A stretch of DNA of 64,000 nt from Cobetia amphilecti (GTDB taxonomy: Bacteria; Pseudomonadota; Gammaproteobacteria; Pseudomonadales; Halomonadaceae), in contig NZ_CP084115.1 of NCBI RefSeq assembly GCF_020217465.1, positions 744,001 through 808,000 of the forward strand. The letters run 5' to 3'. Every line of letters begins with the position of its first letter. The stretch's first letter is position 1. Both the position numbers and the translations under genes were made by a program. The notes under the pieces are model-generated. The model had not been told where the DNA came from. It was given only the letters and a program-made list of their open reading frames with translations, and ran no database searches. Of the stretch, positions 27,469-37,038 are shown piece by piece.

Positions 27469-27618
27469 TTCTCTTCAGCGTATCCCATGTTGCCCGACCC
27501 TGCAGTACGTCCAAGGTCTAAGGTGTGCGGATTCATTCTCGAAAAGGGCAGTCGCCCGGGGGAGGCAGTCGGCGAGCGCCAGACCGGGCTGAGTGAAAGC
27601 TGTCTGGCAGGCATGAAA

Positions 27619-27641
27619 AAGGCCCCGCAATGCGGGGCCTT
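27619..27641 (-). terminator. intrinsic terminator of betA
   Basis: An 11-bp stem (AAGGCCCCGCA and complement) is followed on the minus strand by five Ts. It lies about 140 bp past the betA stop, beyond the repeat array. Confidence 0.85.
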
Positions 27642-27714
27642 GGACGATCGATAGCGCTTGCGTGCGTGAGGTCAGACTACCTGTCGCAGGCGTTGACTCG
27701 CACGGGCTATGGCG

Positions 27715-27793
27715 TTGATCAGTGCTCAGTCATTGATCAGTGCTTAGCCATTGACCAGTGCTCAGTCATTGATCAGTGCTTAGCCATTGATCG
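27715..27793. repeat. 18-bp tandem repeat array containing the betA stop
   Basis: Four 18-bp units start at 27715, 27733, 27751 and 27769, with a partial fifth. They alternate between TTGATCAGTGCTCAGTCA and TTGATCAGTGCTTAGCCA types, giving a 36-bp higher-order period. The betA stop (27780-27782) and final codons lie in the last units. There are no spacers, so this is not CRISPR. Confidence 0.9.
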
Positions 27794-29495
27794 GAGCGGA
27801 GTCGATCTTGCGCTTGGCGGGCTTCTTGGCCGGCGTGCCGGGTTCGATCACGAAGTAATCGGCGTCGGACGGTGGCAGCGGCGCGCGGCCACGAATCTTG
27901 TCGGCCATCTTCTCGGCCAGCATGATCGTCGGCGCATTCAGGTTGCCGGTCGGGATGACCGGGAACAGCGAGGCATCGACGACGCGCAGGTTGTCGAGGC
28001 CATGCACGCGACCGGCACCATCGACCACTGAAGTCTCGTCGCTACCCATGCGGCAGCTGCCACACGGGTGGTAGGCGGTCTCGGCGTGGTTGCGCACGTA
28101 CTCGTCGAGCTCGGCGTCGGTCTGTGCCTGGGCGCCCGGTGCCAGCTCGCGGCCGCGGTAGGGGTCCAGCGCGGGCTGGGCGATGATCTCGCGGGTCAGG
28201 CGGATGGCGGCGCGGAACTCTTCCCAGTCACGTTCCTCGGCCATGTAGTTGAAGAAGATCGACGGCGCGGCCTTGGGGTCGAGTGAGGTCAGGCGAACGC
28301 GGCCCTTGCTCTGGGAGCGCATCGACCCGACGTGCGCCTGGAAGCCGTGGCCCTGCACTGCGCTCTTGCCGTTGTAGCTGATCGCGATCGGCAGGAAGTG
28401 ATACTGCAGGTTCGGCCAGGCCTCGTTGTCATCGCTGCGAATGAAGCCGGCGGCCTCGAACTGGTTGCTGGCGCCGACACCGGTGCCCTTGAGCATCCAT
28501 TCCAGACCGATGGGCGGCTGGTTGTACCACTTGAGGGACGGATACAGCGAGATCGGCTGGGTGCACTCGTACTGGATGTAGAGCTCCAGGTGGTCCTGCA
28601 GGTTCTCGCCCACGCCCGGCAGGTGATGGACCATCTTCACGCCCAGCGGCTCGAGATGTTCACGGTTGCCGACGCCGGAGCGCTGCAGGATCTGCGGCGA
28701 GGCGATGGCGCCGGCGCACAGCAGCACTTCCTTGCGCGCACGCACGCGGTGGTCCTGGCCCTTGCGCTCGTACTTCACACCGACCGCCGTCTTGCCTTCG
28801 AACAGGATGACGTCGGTGGTGGCACGCGTCTCGATGGTCACGTTGGAGCGCTTCTTGGCGGTATCCAGATAGCCGCGTGCGGTGGAGGCGCGACGGCCTT
28901 CTCTGGTCACGAAGCGGTCCATCGGGCCGAAGCCTTCCTGCTGGTAGCCGTTGACGTCTTCGGTGGCCGGGTAGCCCGCCTCGATGCCTGCCGCGATGAA
29001 GGCATGATAGAGCTCGTTGTTGCCCTGCTTGGGCGTGGTGACCGACACCGGGCCGTCGCCGCCATGGTAGTCATTCGGGCCGATATCGCGCGTCTCGCAC
29101 TTGCGGAAGTAGGGCAGGCACTCACGATAGTTCCAGTCGGCCAGGATGGGGTCCTTGGCCCAGTTGTCGTAATCCAGCGCATTGCCGCGGATGTAGCACA
29201 TGCCGTTGATCAACGAGGAGCCGCCCAGGCCCTTGCCGCGGCCACATTCCATGCGACGGTTGTTCATGTGCGGCTCGGGATCGGTCTTGAAGTCCCAGTT
29301 GTAGCGCTGACCCTGCAGCGGGTACGCCAGCGCGGCGGGCATCTGGGTGCGGAAGTCGAAGCGGTGGTCGCGGCCACCGGCTTCCAGCAACAGTACACTG
29401 ACATCGGCGTCTTCGCTCAGGCGGGTGGCCAGCACGTTGCCGGCGCTGCCGGCGCCGATGATGACGTAGTCGTATTCACGCTCGAATTGGCTCAT
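27780..29495 (-). CDS. betA: choline dehydrogenase
   Basis: BetA oxidises choline to betaine aldehyde (and onward) at the membrane with FAD, in glycine-betaine osmoprotectant synthesis. It is a GMC oxidoreductase: the FAD motif [20 protein letters not shown] opens the protein, [19 protein letters not shown] and [15 protein letters not shown] follow, and the catalytic His region is [11 protein letters not shown]. The ATG at 29495 has GAGAGGA before it and gives 571 residues; the frame is open upstream. It is the last gene of betI-betB-betA, but a 374-bp gap separates it from betB. Its 3' end lies in a tandem repeat. Confidence 0.95.
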   Translation of the reverse strand: MSQFEREYDYVIIGAGSAGNVLATRLSEDADVSVLLLEAGGRDHRFDFRTQMPAALAYPLQGQRYNWDFKTDPEPHMNNRRMECGRGKGLGGSSLINGMCYIRGNALDYDNWAKDPILADWNYRECLPYFRKCETRDIGPNDYHGGDGPVSVTTPKQGNNELYHAFIAAGIEAGYPATEDVNGYQQEGFGPMDRFVTREGRRASTARGYLDTAKKRSNVTIETRATTDVILFEGKTAVGVKYERKGQDHRVRARKEVLLCAGAIASPQILQRSGVGNREHLEPLGVKMVHHLPGVGENLQDHLELYIQYECTQPISLYPSLKWYNQPPIGLEWMLKGTGVGASNQFEAAGFIRSDDNEAWPNLQYHFLPIAISYNGKSAVQGHGFQAHVGSMRSQSKGRVRLTSLDPKAAPSIFFNYMAEERDWEEFRAAIRLTREIIAQPALDPYRGRELAPGAQAQTDAELDEYVRNHAETAYHPCGSCRMGSDETSVVDGAGRVHGLDNLRVVDASLFPVIPTGNLNAPTIMLAEKMADKIRGRAPLPPSDADYFVIEPGTPAKKPAKRKIDSAPING

Positions 29496-29869
29496 GGAAG
29501 GTCCTCTCGTATCGGGTGCCACATGCGGGCACATGACGCCCCGTTCACGACGGGGAGTGGCCACTGCCGGGCTGCTGGATACGTTTGCTTGTCTGTGGTG
29601 AGCCGTCGGGGCACCGCATGACAGCAAGCTGCCATCGGGGGCTCAACGACTCATCGGGATTCGGGCACTGCGCGCGGCACTGGCGAGCGACGCAGCGTGC
29701 AGCCGGCATGGCGAGTGTTCGACATGCCGGCAGGTGGGGCATCTGGCGCGTTGTCGTACTTGAGGTCCGGTGCTTAGGCCCGGTCTTGAGGTCCGGTTTT
29801 GAGAGCCGGTACTTCAGCCTCTGGCGCCAGAGGGTGCTGCTGTCATCAGGCCTTGCGGCCAGTGATGGC
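29496..29869. other. long betB-betA spacer with hairpin and repeats
   Basis: No gene seen. A hairpin with 9-bp arms GCCGGCATG (29702-29710) and CATGCCGGC (29723-29731) lies mid-spacer. About four degenerate 12-14-bp units around the words TGAGGTCCGG or AGGCCCGG lie at 29759-29811, near the betB stop. The spacer could carry an extra betA promoter or a partial terminator. Confidence 0.5.
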
Positions 29870-31351
29870 TCAGAAGGCGGACTCGAACGGGCCCATCTCG
29901 ATCAGCACGGACTTGGTCTGGGTGTAATGAGACAGCGTCTCGACACCGTTCTCGCGACCGATACCGGACTGCTTGTAGCCGCCGACCGGCATTTCGGACG
30001 GCGACTCGCCCCAGGTGTTGACCCAGCAGATACCGGCTTCGAGCTGGTGAATCACGCGATGCGCGCGGTTCAGGCTCTCGGTGAACAGGCCAGCCGCCAG
30101 ACCATAGGTGGTGTCGTTGGCGCGACGGATGACTTCCTCTTCACTGTCGAAGGACAGGATGGACATCACCGGACCGAAGATCTCTTCCTGCACGATACGC
30201 ATGTCATCGCTGCAGTCGGTGTAGACGGTCGGTGCGACCCAGGCGCCCTTGGCGAAGTCGCCTTCGCTCATGCGCTCGCCGCCGACCAGCAGACGTGCGC
30301 CGTCCTGTTTGGCGATCTCCAGATAGGAGACGACCTTGTCCAGGTGCTCGAAGCTGACCAGCGGACCGAAGGTGGTGGCGCGGTCCTGCGGGTCGCCGGC
30401 CTTGATGCGCGCGACGCGCTCGACGATCTTGGCTTCGAAGGCGTCCTTGACGCTGGCTTCGACGAACACGCGGGTGCCGTTGGTGCACACCTGACCGGAG
30501 CTGTAGAAGTTGGCCATCATGGCACCGTCGGCGGCACGGTCGAGATCGGAATCGGCGAACACCAGCAGCGGGGATTTGCCGCCCAGCTCCATGGTGACTT
30601 CCTTGAGGCTGGAAGAGGCGGACGCGGACATGACCTTCTTGCCGGTGCCGGCTTCCCCGGTGAAGGAGATCTTGGCGATATCCGGGTGCTCGGTGAGCAT
30701 CACGCCGACACGGGCATCGCCCTGTACGACGTTGAACACGCCATCCGGCAGGCCGGCTTCGGTGAAGATCTCGGCCAGCTTCAGTGCGCTCAGCGGCGTG
30801 ACTTCGCTGGGCTTGAAGACCATGGCGTTGCCGGCGGCGAGGGCCGGGGCAGACTTCCAGCAGGCGATCTGGATCGGGTAGTTCCAGGCACCGATGGCGC
30901 CGATGACGCCCAGCGGCTCCTTGCGGGTATAGACGAAGGCTTCCTGACGCAGCGGCATCTGGCTGCCTTCGATGGCCGGCGCGAGGCCCGCGTAGTACTC
31001 GAGTGCATCGGCACCGGTGACGATGTCGACCGCTTCGGTCTCAGACAGCGGCTTGCCGGTGTCGAGTGTCTCGAGCAGCGCCAGTTCGTCGTTGCGCTCG
31101 CGCAGCAGGTCCACGGCGCGACGCAGGATGCGTGAACGCTCCATGCCGGTCATTGCGGCCCACACCTTCTGACCCTGCAGGGCGCTTTCGACGGCGGTAT
31201 CGACGTCGGCACCGCTGGCCTGCTGGATCTCGGCGATGACTTCGCCGGTGGCCGGATTGACGGTCTCGAAGGTCTCGCCGGAGGTGGCTTCGACCCGACG
31301 GCCACTGATGTAGAGGGTCTGGGTCGGGAAGCTTGCGTTGCCGTTAGCCAT
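29870..31351 (-). CDS. betB: betaine aldehyde dehydrogenase
   Basis: BetB oxidises betaine aldehyde to glycine betaine with NAD(P)+ in the cytosol. Aldehyde dehydrogenase landmarks are present: [22 protein letters not shown], the general-base Glu in [12 protein letters not shown] and the catalytic Cys in [13 protein letters not shown]. The C-terminus contains [30 protein letters not shown], split over two conserved blocks. The length of 493 is normal. AAGGAG precedes the ATG. Its start overlaps the end of betI by 8 bp, so the two are translationally coupled. Confidence 0.96.
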   Translation of the reverse strand: MANGNASFPTQTLYISGRRVEATSGETFETVNPATGEVIAEIQQASGADVDTAVESALQGQKVWAAMTGMERSRILRRAVDLLRERNDELALLETLDTGKPLSETEAVDIVTGADALEYYAGLAPAIEGSQMPLRQEAFVYTRKEPLGVIGAIGAWNYPIQIACWKSAPALAAGNAMVFKPSEVTPLSALKLAEIFTEAGLPDGVFNVVQGDARVGVMLTEHPDIAKISFTGEAGTGKKVMSASASSSLKEVTMELGGKSPLLVFADSDLDRAADGAMMANFYSSGQVCTNGTRVFVEASVKDAFEAKIVERVARIKAGDPQDRATTFGPLVSFEHLDKVVSYLEIAKQDGARLLVGGERMSEGDFAKGAWVAPTVYTDCSDDMRIVQEEIFGPVMSILSFDSEEEVIRRANDTTYGLAAGLFTESLNRAHRVIHQLEAGICWVNTWGESPSEMPVGGYKQSGIGRENGVETLSHYTQTKSVLIEMGPFESAF

Positions 31352-32000
31352 GCGTGCGCTCCTTACTGGGTTCAGGGGAAGTGGGGGAGTCTGTCGCGTT
31401 CAGGGATGCTGCCATGTGACGTGTCAGCTGGTAGTCAGCGTATTCGTAGGCGAGGCGGCGTGCGCGCTCGACATCGAGGCCGGTCGGGTCCAGCGTACCG
31501 CGCAACCACAGGCCGTCGATCAAGGCGGCCAGTCCGGCCGCGGAATCACGTGCCTCGTTCAGCGGCATGCAGCGGCGGAACAGGGCACACAGATTGGAGA
31601 TCAGCCGTCTGTCGTTGACTCGCTGCAGGCGTTCCAGCGGAATGCGATGCATGCTGGAGGCCCAGAAGGCCAGCCAGGTCTTGGAGACGCTCTGGCTGAC
31701 TTGGCTGCGATCAAAGTTGCCGTCGATCACCGCGCGCAGATGGCTGCGGACGTCATCGTCGGCCAATGCGGCGCGACGCTCACTGACGGCGCTGCGCAGG
31801 TCAGTGAGAATCTGGCGCATGGTGGCTTCCATCAAGCCATCCTTGCCGCCGAAATAGTGGCTGATGATGCCGGTGGACACACCTGCGTGACGGGCGATGC
31901 GGGCCACGGTCGCGTCGGCGAGTCCTGCCTCATCGATGGCCTGCATGGTGGCCTGGATCAACTGGCGGCGGCGGATAGGTTCCATTCCCACTTTGGGCAT
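31344..32000 (-). CDS. betI: choline-responsive repressor
   Basis: BetI is the TetR-family repressor of the bet genes, released by choline. The start at 32000 ([18 protein letters not shown]) matches known BetI proteins almost exactly, and the [32 protein letters not shown] is near-identical to the family. The frame extends to 32051, but AAGGA lies nine bases before the 32000 ATG. At 218 residues it is somewhat longer than E. coli BetI, with an extended C-terminus that overlaps betB. It probably acts at the palindrome at 32114-32127. Confidence 0.94.
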   Translation of the reverse strand: MPKVGMEPIRRRQLIQATMQAIDEAGLADATVARIARHAGVSTGIISHYFGGKDGLMEATMRQILTDLRSAVSERRAALADDDVRSHLRAVIDGNFDRSQVSQSVSKTWLAFWASSMHRIPLERLQRVNDRRLISNLCALFRRCMPLNEARDSAAGLAALIDGLWLRGTLDPTGLDVERARRLAYEYADYQLTRHMAASLNATDSPTSPEPSKERTHG

Positions 32001-32413
32001 CAACGGAGTCCTTTTCGTATATCGGGTCGGTGTGACACTTGGTGTGGCCATGGTACTGGATCATCACCGGTTTGCCGCGAGCGCTGCACCATGCTGTCGT
32101 GCGCAAAGTTTTTATTGAACGTTCAATTAACAAAAAGTGTAGAGGCTGGTTCCCGATGCGTCAAGTTGAGGCAAGGTGGGGCGGTCAGGGGGCGGTCAGG
32201 GATGGTCAGGAGGGGGAGGCGGGCGAGGCATCGAGGGCCGGTGGCGGCCAGCGATAGGCGGGCGTTCAAGACTGTGGGTTGGCGAGGCCGGTTGGTAAAA
32301 GCGCTACAGTGCGGTAGAACATGGAGGGGCAGCATGTCGATCTCAACGTAGGTTGAACGTTGCGCCGACGCTCGAGAGTTGAATGACAACGAACAATAAA
32401 ACAAGGGGTTAGC
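32001..32413. other. divergent control region betI / choX-like gene
   Basis: No gene seen. It contains the perfect palindrome at 32114-32127, an 11-bp tandem repeat GGCGGTCAGGG at 32180-32212 (two exact copies and one degenerate) and a second TTGAACGTT motif at 32353-32361 in front of the binding-protein gene. Confidence 0.55.
32114..32127. promoter_or_regulatory. probable BetI operator
   Basis: ATTGAACGTTCAAT is a perfect 14-bp palindrome in an AT-rich stretch, about 115 bp upstream of betI. Its symmetry and position suit a TetR-type repressor. The 9-mer TTGAACGTT recurs at 32353-32361 upstream of the divergent gene. Confidence 0.6.
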
Positions 32414-33367
32414 ATGAAACGATCACCTGGTAAGGTGCTGTTGGCACTGGGCGTCATCGCCGTGCCGGTCATGGCGAATCAGGCCCAGGCCGCCGTGTCG
32501 GAGGAATGTCGCACAGTGCGTTTCGCCGAAGTCGGCTGGACGGACATCACGGCAACCACCGCCCTGACGCGTGCCGTGCTGGAGGGGCTGGGCTATGAGA
32601 CGACCTCTGACACCATCTCGGTGCCGATCGCCTATGCCGGCATGAAGAATGATGACTTCGATGTCTTCCTGGGCAACTGGATGCCGTCGATGGCCTCCAT
32701 CAGTGACCCTTACATCGACAAGGGGCAGGTCGATCGCCCGCGCGCCAATCTGGAGGGCGCGAAATACACCCTGGCGGTGCCGCAGTATGTGCTGGATGCC
32801 GGCGTGACCTCGGTGGCGGACCTTGCCGACAATCTCGAGAAGTTCGATGGCCGCATCTACGGGATAGAGGCGGGCAACGACGGCAACATGATCATTGCCG
32901 ACATGATCGATGACGACGCCTTCGGCATGGGTGAGTTCGAGATGATCGACTCCTCGGAAGCCGGCATGCTGGCGGAAGTGAAGTCGAAGATTGCCGCCGA
33001 GGAGTGGGTCGTGTTCCTCGGCTGGGAACCGCACCCGATGAATACCCGCTTCGAGATGGGCTATCTGGAAGGGGCCGATGATTACTTCGGGCCGAATCTG
33101 GGTGGTGCGACGGTGTATACCAATACCCGTGCGGGCTACAGCGAGGCATGCACCAACGTCGGGGCCCTGCTTTCCAATCTCGAGTTCACCCTGGAGATGG
33201 AAAACCAGCTGATGGGCGACATCATGGATGGCGGCGAAGACCCGGATGACGCGGCGGCCAGTTGGCTCAAGCAGAACCCGCAGGTGCTGGAGGCCTGGCT
33301 CAAGGGAGTCGAGACCGTGGAGGGTCAGCCTGGCCTTGCCGCGGTGAAGACATCGCTGGGGATCTGA
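32414..33367 (+). CDS. choX: choline ABC transporter substrate-binding protein (ChoX-like)
   Basis: This 317-residue periplasmic protein has a signal peptide ending AQA (about 26) and an OpuAC-type fold. The residues forming the choline aromatic box of Sinorhizobium meliloti ChoX (W43, W90, Y119, W205) have counterparts at W42, W89, Y118 and W204 here, as do D44 and N155. That supports choline, and probably betaine, as ligand. No choV or choW gene is adjacent; tRNA genes follow, so it must use an ABC complex encoded elsewhere. It is divergent from betI-betB-betA and probably shares its choline control. Confidence 0.9.
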   Translation: MKRSPGKVLLALGVIAVPVMANQAQAAVSEECRTVRFAEVGWTDITATTALTRAVLEGLGYETTSDTISVPIAYAGMKNDDFDVFLGNWMPSMASISDPYIDKGQVDRPRANLEGAKYTLAVPQYVLDAGVTSVADLADNLEKFDGRIYGIEAGNDGNMIIADMIDDDAFGMGEFEMIDSSEAGMLAEVKSKIAAEEWVVFLGWEPHPMNTRFEMGYLEGADDYFGPNLGGATVYTNTRAGYSEACTNVGALLSNLEFTLEMENQLMGDIMDGGEDPDDAAASWLKQNPQVLEAWLKGVETVEGQPGLAAVKTSLGI

Positions 33368-33453
33368 TCGGCCCGTCGGGCTCGTCTGTTGAGCTTTTGA
33401 TAAAAAGTGCTTGCAATTCAGCAGCCTGACCTGCAATATACGCCTCGTCGTGT

Positions 33454-33530
33454 GGCTACATAGCTCAGCTGGTTAGAGCACATCACTCATAATGATGGGG
33501 TCCCCTGTTCAAATCAGGGTGTAGCCACCA
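33454..33530 (+). tRNA. tRNA-Met (CAT), elongator
   Basis: This 77-nt cloverleaf begins GGCTACATAGCTCAGCTGG and has anticodon loop CTCATAA and an encoded CCA end. The closest pattern is the elongator tRNA-Met rather than the initiator. Upstream lies an AT-rich -10 region (CAATATA, 33434-33440) with TTGCAA at 33411-33416 and a GC-rich discriminator. An identical copy lies at 38610-38686 on the other strand. Confidence 0.96.
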
Positions 33531-33538
33531 GTGATTCC

Positions 33539-33562
33539 AAGGCCTGCATCCGTGCGGGCCTT
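33539..33562 (+). terminator. hairpin after tRNA-Met
   Basis: AAGGCCTGCA and TGCGGGCCTT pair over 10 bp with one G-T wobble around TCCG, 9 bp after the tRNA. The T-run is short. Confidence 0.6.
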
Positions 33563-33655
33563 GTCACATCTGGATGTCGCTTCGTGCGCTTTCGGAGGTG
33601 GATCCGGCAGGAGGAATCGAACGAGTTCTGCGGTGGCCTGAATGGCCGAAGGTGG

Positions 33656-33683
33656 TTGACGCCATTGAGTATTTCCGTATAAT
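33656..33683 (+). promoter_or_regulatory. strong promoter for the tRNA-Asn array
   Basis: TTGACG (33656-33661), a 16-bp spacer and a perfect TATAAT (33678-33683) end 21 bp before the first tRNA-Asn. A G/C-rich discriminator (TCGTCGCG) follows, typical of stringently controlled stable-RNA promoters. Confidence 0.75.
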
Positions 33684-33704
33684 TCGTCGCGTGTTCAAGG
33701 TTGT

Positions 33705-33780
33705 TCCTCGATAGCTCAGTTGGTAGAGCAAATGACTGTTAATCATTGGGTCACAGGTTCGAGTCCTGTTCGAGGAGCCA
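33705..33780 (+). tRNA. tRNA-Asn (GTT), copy 1
   Basis: This 76-nt cloverleaf starts TCCTCGATAGCTCAGTTGG and has anticodon loop CTGTTAA and an encoded GCCA end. It is the first of three identical copies and has its own promoter. Confidence 0.97.
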
Positions 33781-33858
33781 ATAGCACATGCAGCATGCTT
33801 GAAATGTCAGCCTGATAGCATCCATGATGATGTCACTGACAGATGGATTTCCGGTCGT

Positions 33859-33934
33859 TCCTCGATAGCTCAGTTGGTAGAGCAAATGACTGTTAATCAT
33901 TGGGTCACAGGTTCGAGTCCTGTTCGAGGAGCCA
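33859..33934 (+). tRNA. tRNA-Asn (GTT), copy 2
   Basis: Identical in all 76 nt to copy 1, after a 78-bp unrelated spacer. No separate promoter is obvious, so co-transcription with copy 1 is likely. Confidence 0.97.
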
Positions 33935-34031
33935 ATCCAAGGCTTCCTGCCAATGCCGGAAATGACGCTGATAGATGAGTTTCTCGTCGTCAGTTTCGAT
34001 ATCGCCCTGATATCGATCGATATTTTGTTGT

Positions 34032-34107
34032 TCCTCGATAGCTCAGTTGGTAGAGCAAATGACTGTTAATCATTGGGTCACAGGTTCGAGTCCTGTTCGA
34101 GGAGCCA
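34032..34107 (+). tRNA. tRNA-Asn (GTT), copy 3
   Basis: Identical in all 76 nt to the other two copies, after a 97-bp spacer rich in GATATCG-like words. Confidence 0.97.
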
Positions 34108-34636
34108 ATATCACTTCCCTGCTTCCCCTCGTGTTTTCTGCTGGTCGCACCATCGCTGCCTGAGCCTTGCTTGTTGGCTCTGTGCCTGAGCCCTATTCGC
34201 AAGCCCTGTTCATCATTTTTGCGTCTGAGCGCTGTTCGCAAACCCTGCTTCCTCAGTTCTGCTCGCCAGTCCGCTCCTGCTCCGCATCTTGCTTTGGTAT
34301 TTCGTGCTGCTTCGGCATTTCGTGCTTTCTGCCTCGAGAGCGTGTTCCCGTGTCGCCAGCATTCTGCTGTCATCCTCTGCGCGGCAGCTGCCTGGCGTTG
34401 CGATGCATGCCATTCCGTTTCTGCTGCTACGTTTTCTGTCTTGTCGTTGCTTCGTATGTGTTGCTGCCTGTGCATTGTTGTGCGCGCGTTGCTGCCTCGC
34501 GCGGCCGTGATGCTGCGTACCACAGGCTTTCTTTGTGGCATGAAAAAAGCCCCTGCGCTCGGTGTTGCATGAGAGCAGGGGCCTTGGCGGTCGACCAGCT
34601 TCGTCAGACTCGGGTCATGGTGCGAGTCACGAGAGT
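34108..34636. other. pyrimidine-rich noncoding stretch after the tRNA array
   Basis: The + strand is strikingly poor in A and rich in C and T from about 34110 to 34540. It holds degenerate repeats: a roughly 39-bp period around CTGAG...TTCGCAA...CCCTG at 34181-34260, and GGTATTTCGTGCTGCTTC-like copies near 34291-34330. The open frames across it are antisense to tRNA and look spurious. It ends at the prc terminator. Confidence 0.55.
34543..34582 (-). terminator. intrinsic terminator of prc
   Basis: GCCCCTGC (34549-34556) pairs with GCAGGGGC (34575-34582), extended by CTC/GAG after a bulge. Six Ts follow on the minus strand. Confidence 0.8.
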
Positions 34637-36748
34637 CTAGCGATCACCGGTGAGGTGGGCGTAGTCGAGCAGGATCTCGGCACTTTCCTGAAGCTGGGCC
34701 TGATCGATCGGGTCCTTGGCTTCCTTGTCGCTGCTGGCTTCTTCGATATCGGCTTCCTGCTCGGGATCACTCTCGGGGGAAGAGATGTGGTCGCTGGCGG
34801 CATCGAGTTCGGCAAAGCTTGTCAGTGGCTCGAGGTTGAGGGCACGACGGCGCTTGTTTTCCAGTGCCAGCTGCTCGGCTTCCTGGGCATCCATCTCGCG
34901 TTTGCGCTGCTCACGATTGAGGCTGATGCTGGTCTGCTGCGCGCGCAGTGCCTTTGACAGCGCGACTTCGCTCTTCAGGTAGTTGAAGTTGGGGTCCTGT
35001 TCGGCGCGGCTCTGGTGGCGGGCGCGCAATGCGGCCAGGTAGCGTGCCGGATCACCGTAGCGGCGATACTTCACCGGGCGTACCTGGTCCCAGGGCAGCG
35101 CGTAGTCGAGGCTGGATTCGCCGATCTCCTGCGGGTCGATGACGCTGGGGAAGGCGATGTCCGGTTTGACGCCCTTGTTCTGGGTCGAGTCGCCGGAGAT
35201 GCGATAGAACTTGGCGCGGGTCAGCTTGATCTCGCCTTCGCTCAGCGAGGAGATGGTCTGCACCGTGCCCTTGCCGAAGGTCTGGCTGCCGAGTATCGGG
35301 CCGCGGCCGTAGTCCTGGATCGCACCGGCGAAGATTTCGGACGCCGAGGCCGAGAGGCGATTGACCAGCACGGTCAGCGGGCCGTCATAGTGGGTGCCGG
35401 CGTCGGTATCGCCGTAGAGGCTGATACGGCCGCGTGCGTCACGCACCTGCACGGTGGGGCCGCGATCGATGAACAGGCCGATCATCGAATTGGCTTCCTG
35501 CAGGGCACCACCGCCGTTGTTGCGCAGATCGAGAATGATGCCTTCCACCTGCTTGGCCTTCAGTTCGTCGATCAGGCGCGCCACGTCGCGGGTGGTGCTG
35601 CGGTAGTCGTCTTCACCGGCCTGCCAGGCATCGAAATCGACATAGAAGGCGGGCACATGAATGACGCCGATCCTGTGGACGCCGTCATCGCGCTTGACGT
35701 CGATGACCTTGGCATTGGCGGCCTGGTCCTCGAGCTTGACGGTGTCGCGGGTGATGTCCAGTTCACGCGTTTTGGTGACATCCAGCGACTGGGCCGGAAT
35801 CACTTCCAGGCGCACGACGGAGCCCTTCGGGCCGCGGATCAGGTCCACGACGTCATCCAGGCGCATGCCGACCACGTTGGTCCACTCGCTGTCGCCCTGA
35901 CCCTGGCCGACGGCCACGATGCGATCGGCCGGCTTGAGCTCGCCATCCTTCTCGGCAGGGCCGCCGGGCACGAGGCTCGAGACCTTGACGTATTCACCTT
36001 CGGATTGCAGCAGGGCGCCGATGCCATCCAGCGACAGCTTCATCTGGATATCGAAGGATTCGCCCTGGCGCGGCGAGAAGTATTCGCTGTGCGGATCGAT
36101 GCTGCCGGTTACGGCATGCATCACCAGCGTCAGGATATCTTCATCGTTGGTCTGCTTGATGCGCTTGAGTTGGTTGGAATAACGCTCGCTGAGCGTCTTG
36201 GCGATCTCGTCATCGCTCTTGTCGGACAGTGACATCGATAGCCAGGCGTTCTTGAGGCGCTTGCGCCACAGCTCGTCGAGCTCCTGCTCGCTATCGGCCC
36301 ACGGGCTATCCTTGCGGTCCAGCGCCAGGCGATCATCCTTGTCGAAATCGAAGCTCGGCTTGGCGTCCAGCGTCTTCACCAGCCAGGTGAGGCGTGCGGT
36401 GAGGCGTTGCTGATAGCGCTCGTAGAGGCCATAGATACGCTCGAGATCACCATCGACCATGGCGTCGTCGAAATCGTGACGCAGGTCGCTGAACTCGCTG
36501 ATGTCCGCATCCAGCAGATAGGCTTTCTGGGGGTCGAGAGTCTTGAGGTATTGCGTAAAGGCGCGGTTGGCCCAGTGGTCATCCAGGGTCACATCTTCGT
36601 AATGCCCATAGCGCAAAGACTCGGCAACTTCGCGAGCAGCCTGTGCATCGGCGTCAGTAGGGGTGACCGCGGCACTGGCAGGGCCGGCCATGGCAAGACA
36701 CAGGGCAACGAATGCCGTGCGCCGGACGTTTGCGAACAGGCTCATCAA
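34637..36748 (-). CDS. prc: carboxy-terminal (tail-specific) protease
   Basis: Prc is a periplasmic S41A serine protease that trims C-terminal tails of envelope proteins. It has a signal peptide (about 1-27, ending ASA), an N-terminal helical domain and a PDZ domain (about 230-330: LKPADRIVAVGQG). The S41 core contains the Ser in LSASASEIFAGAIQDYG and the Lys in SQTFGKGTVQTI, forming the Ser/Lys dyad. The C-terminal region is the charged DUF3340 type. The length of 703 is a little over that of E. coli Prc (682). It is monocistronic, divergent from apeB. Confidence 0.94.
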   Translation of the reverse strand: MMSLFANVRRTAFVALCLAMAGPASAAVTPTDADAQAAREVAESLRYGHYEDVTLDDHWANRAFTQYLKTLDPQKAYLLDADISEFSDLRHDFDDAMVDGDLERIYGLYERYQQRLTARLTWLVKTLDAKPSFDFDKDDRLALDRKDSPWADSEQELDELWRKRLKNAWLSMSLSDKSDDEIAKTLSERYSNQLKRIKQTNDEDILTLVMHAVTGSIDPHSEYFSPRQGESFDIQMKLSLDGIGALLQSEGEYVKVSSLVPGGPAEKDGELKPADRIVAVGQGQGDSEWTNVVGMRLDDVVDLIRGPKGSVVRLEVIPAQSLDVTKTRELDITRDTVKLEDQAANAKVIDVKRDDGVHRIGVIHVPAFYVDFDAWQAGEDDYRSTTRDVARLIDELKAKQVEGIILDLRNNGGGALQEANSMIGLFIDRGPTVQVRDARGRISLYGDTDAGTHYDGPLTVLVNRLSASASEIFAGAIQDYGRGPILGSQTFGKGTVQTISSLSEGEIKLTRAKFYRISGDSTQNKGVKPDIAFPSVIDPQEIGESSLDYALPWDQVRPVKYRRYGDPARYLAALRARHQSRAEQDPNFNYLKSEVALSKALRAQQTSISLNREQRKREMDAQEAEQLALENKRRRALNLEPLTSFAELDAASDHISSPESDPEQEADIEEASSDKEAKDPIDQAQLQESAEILLDYAHLTGDR

Positions 36749-37038
36749 TGAAGCACTCCCGATTCATGTACACTCTGCTCCCTGAACGACCTCCCCGCAG
36801 GGGGTCGAGCGGGCATTGTAGCAGTCTCACGCACCATACACAGTTGTCTGGCGTTGATGCGTTGGGGTTGTGAAAACTCTGTCAGCGCAGGGCTTTGGCT
36901 GGCATGCCGCGCTTCTCGACGCCCCGCTGAATGGTGACTGGATGGCAGTCATGTCATCGAAGGGTCGTCACAGGTTTTCCCCATCATGTTTCTTCTTATA
37001 CAGTGCCTTGCATATATCTTCGAGGACCAGACGCCATC

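Larger units (their letters stand above)
27383..27779. other. spacer between fadE and betA
   Basis: No gene seen. It holds a possible fatty-acid regulator site (27451-27468), the betA terminator (27619-27641) and most of the 18-bp repeat array (27715-27793). Confidence 0.5.

Noticed and set aside
27715-27793. Repeat array considered as CRISPR
   Set aside because: The units are 18 bp and contiguous with no spacers, and no cas genes are nearby.
33371-33381. GCCC-GTC-GGGC hairpin after the choX-like gene
   Set aside because: The stem is only 4 bp and has no adjacent T-run, so it is too weak to call a terminator.
33564-33746. Short minus-strand open frame over the first tRNA-Asn
   Set aside because: It is antisense to a tRNA gene and has no domain or start signal.
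33990-34541. 183-codon minus-strand open frame with NRTRTCDPMINSHLL-type sequence
   Set aside because: Part of it is the antisense translation of the third tRNA-Asn gene, a well-known source of false proteins; the rest is the complement of a pyrimidine-rich noncoding stretch.
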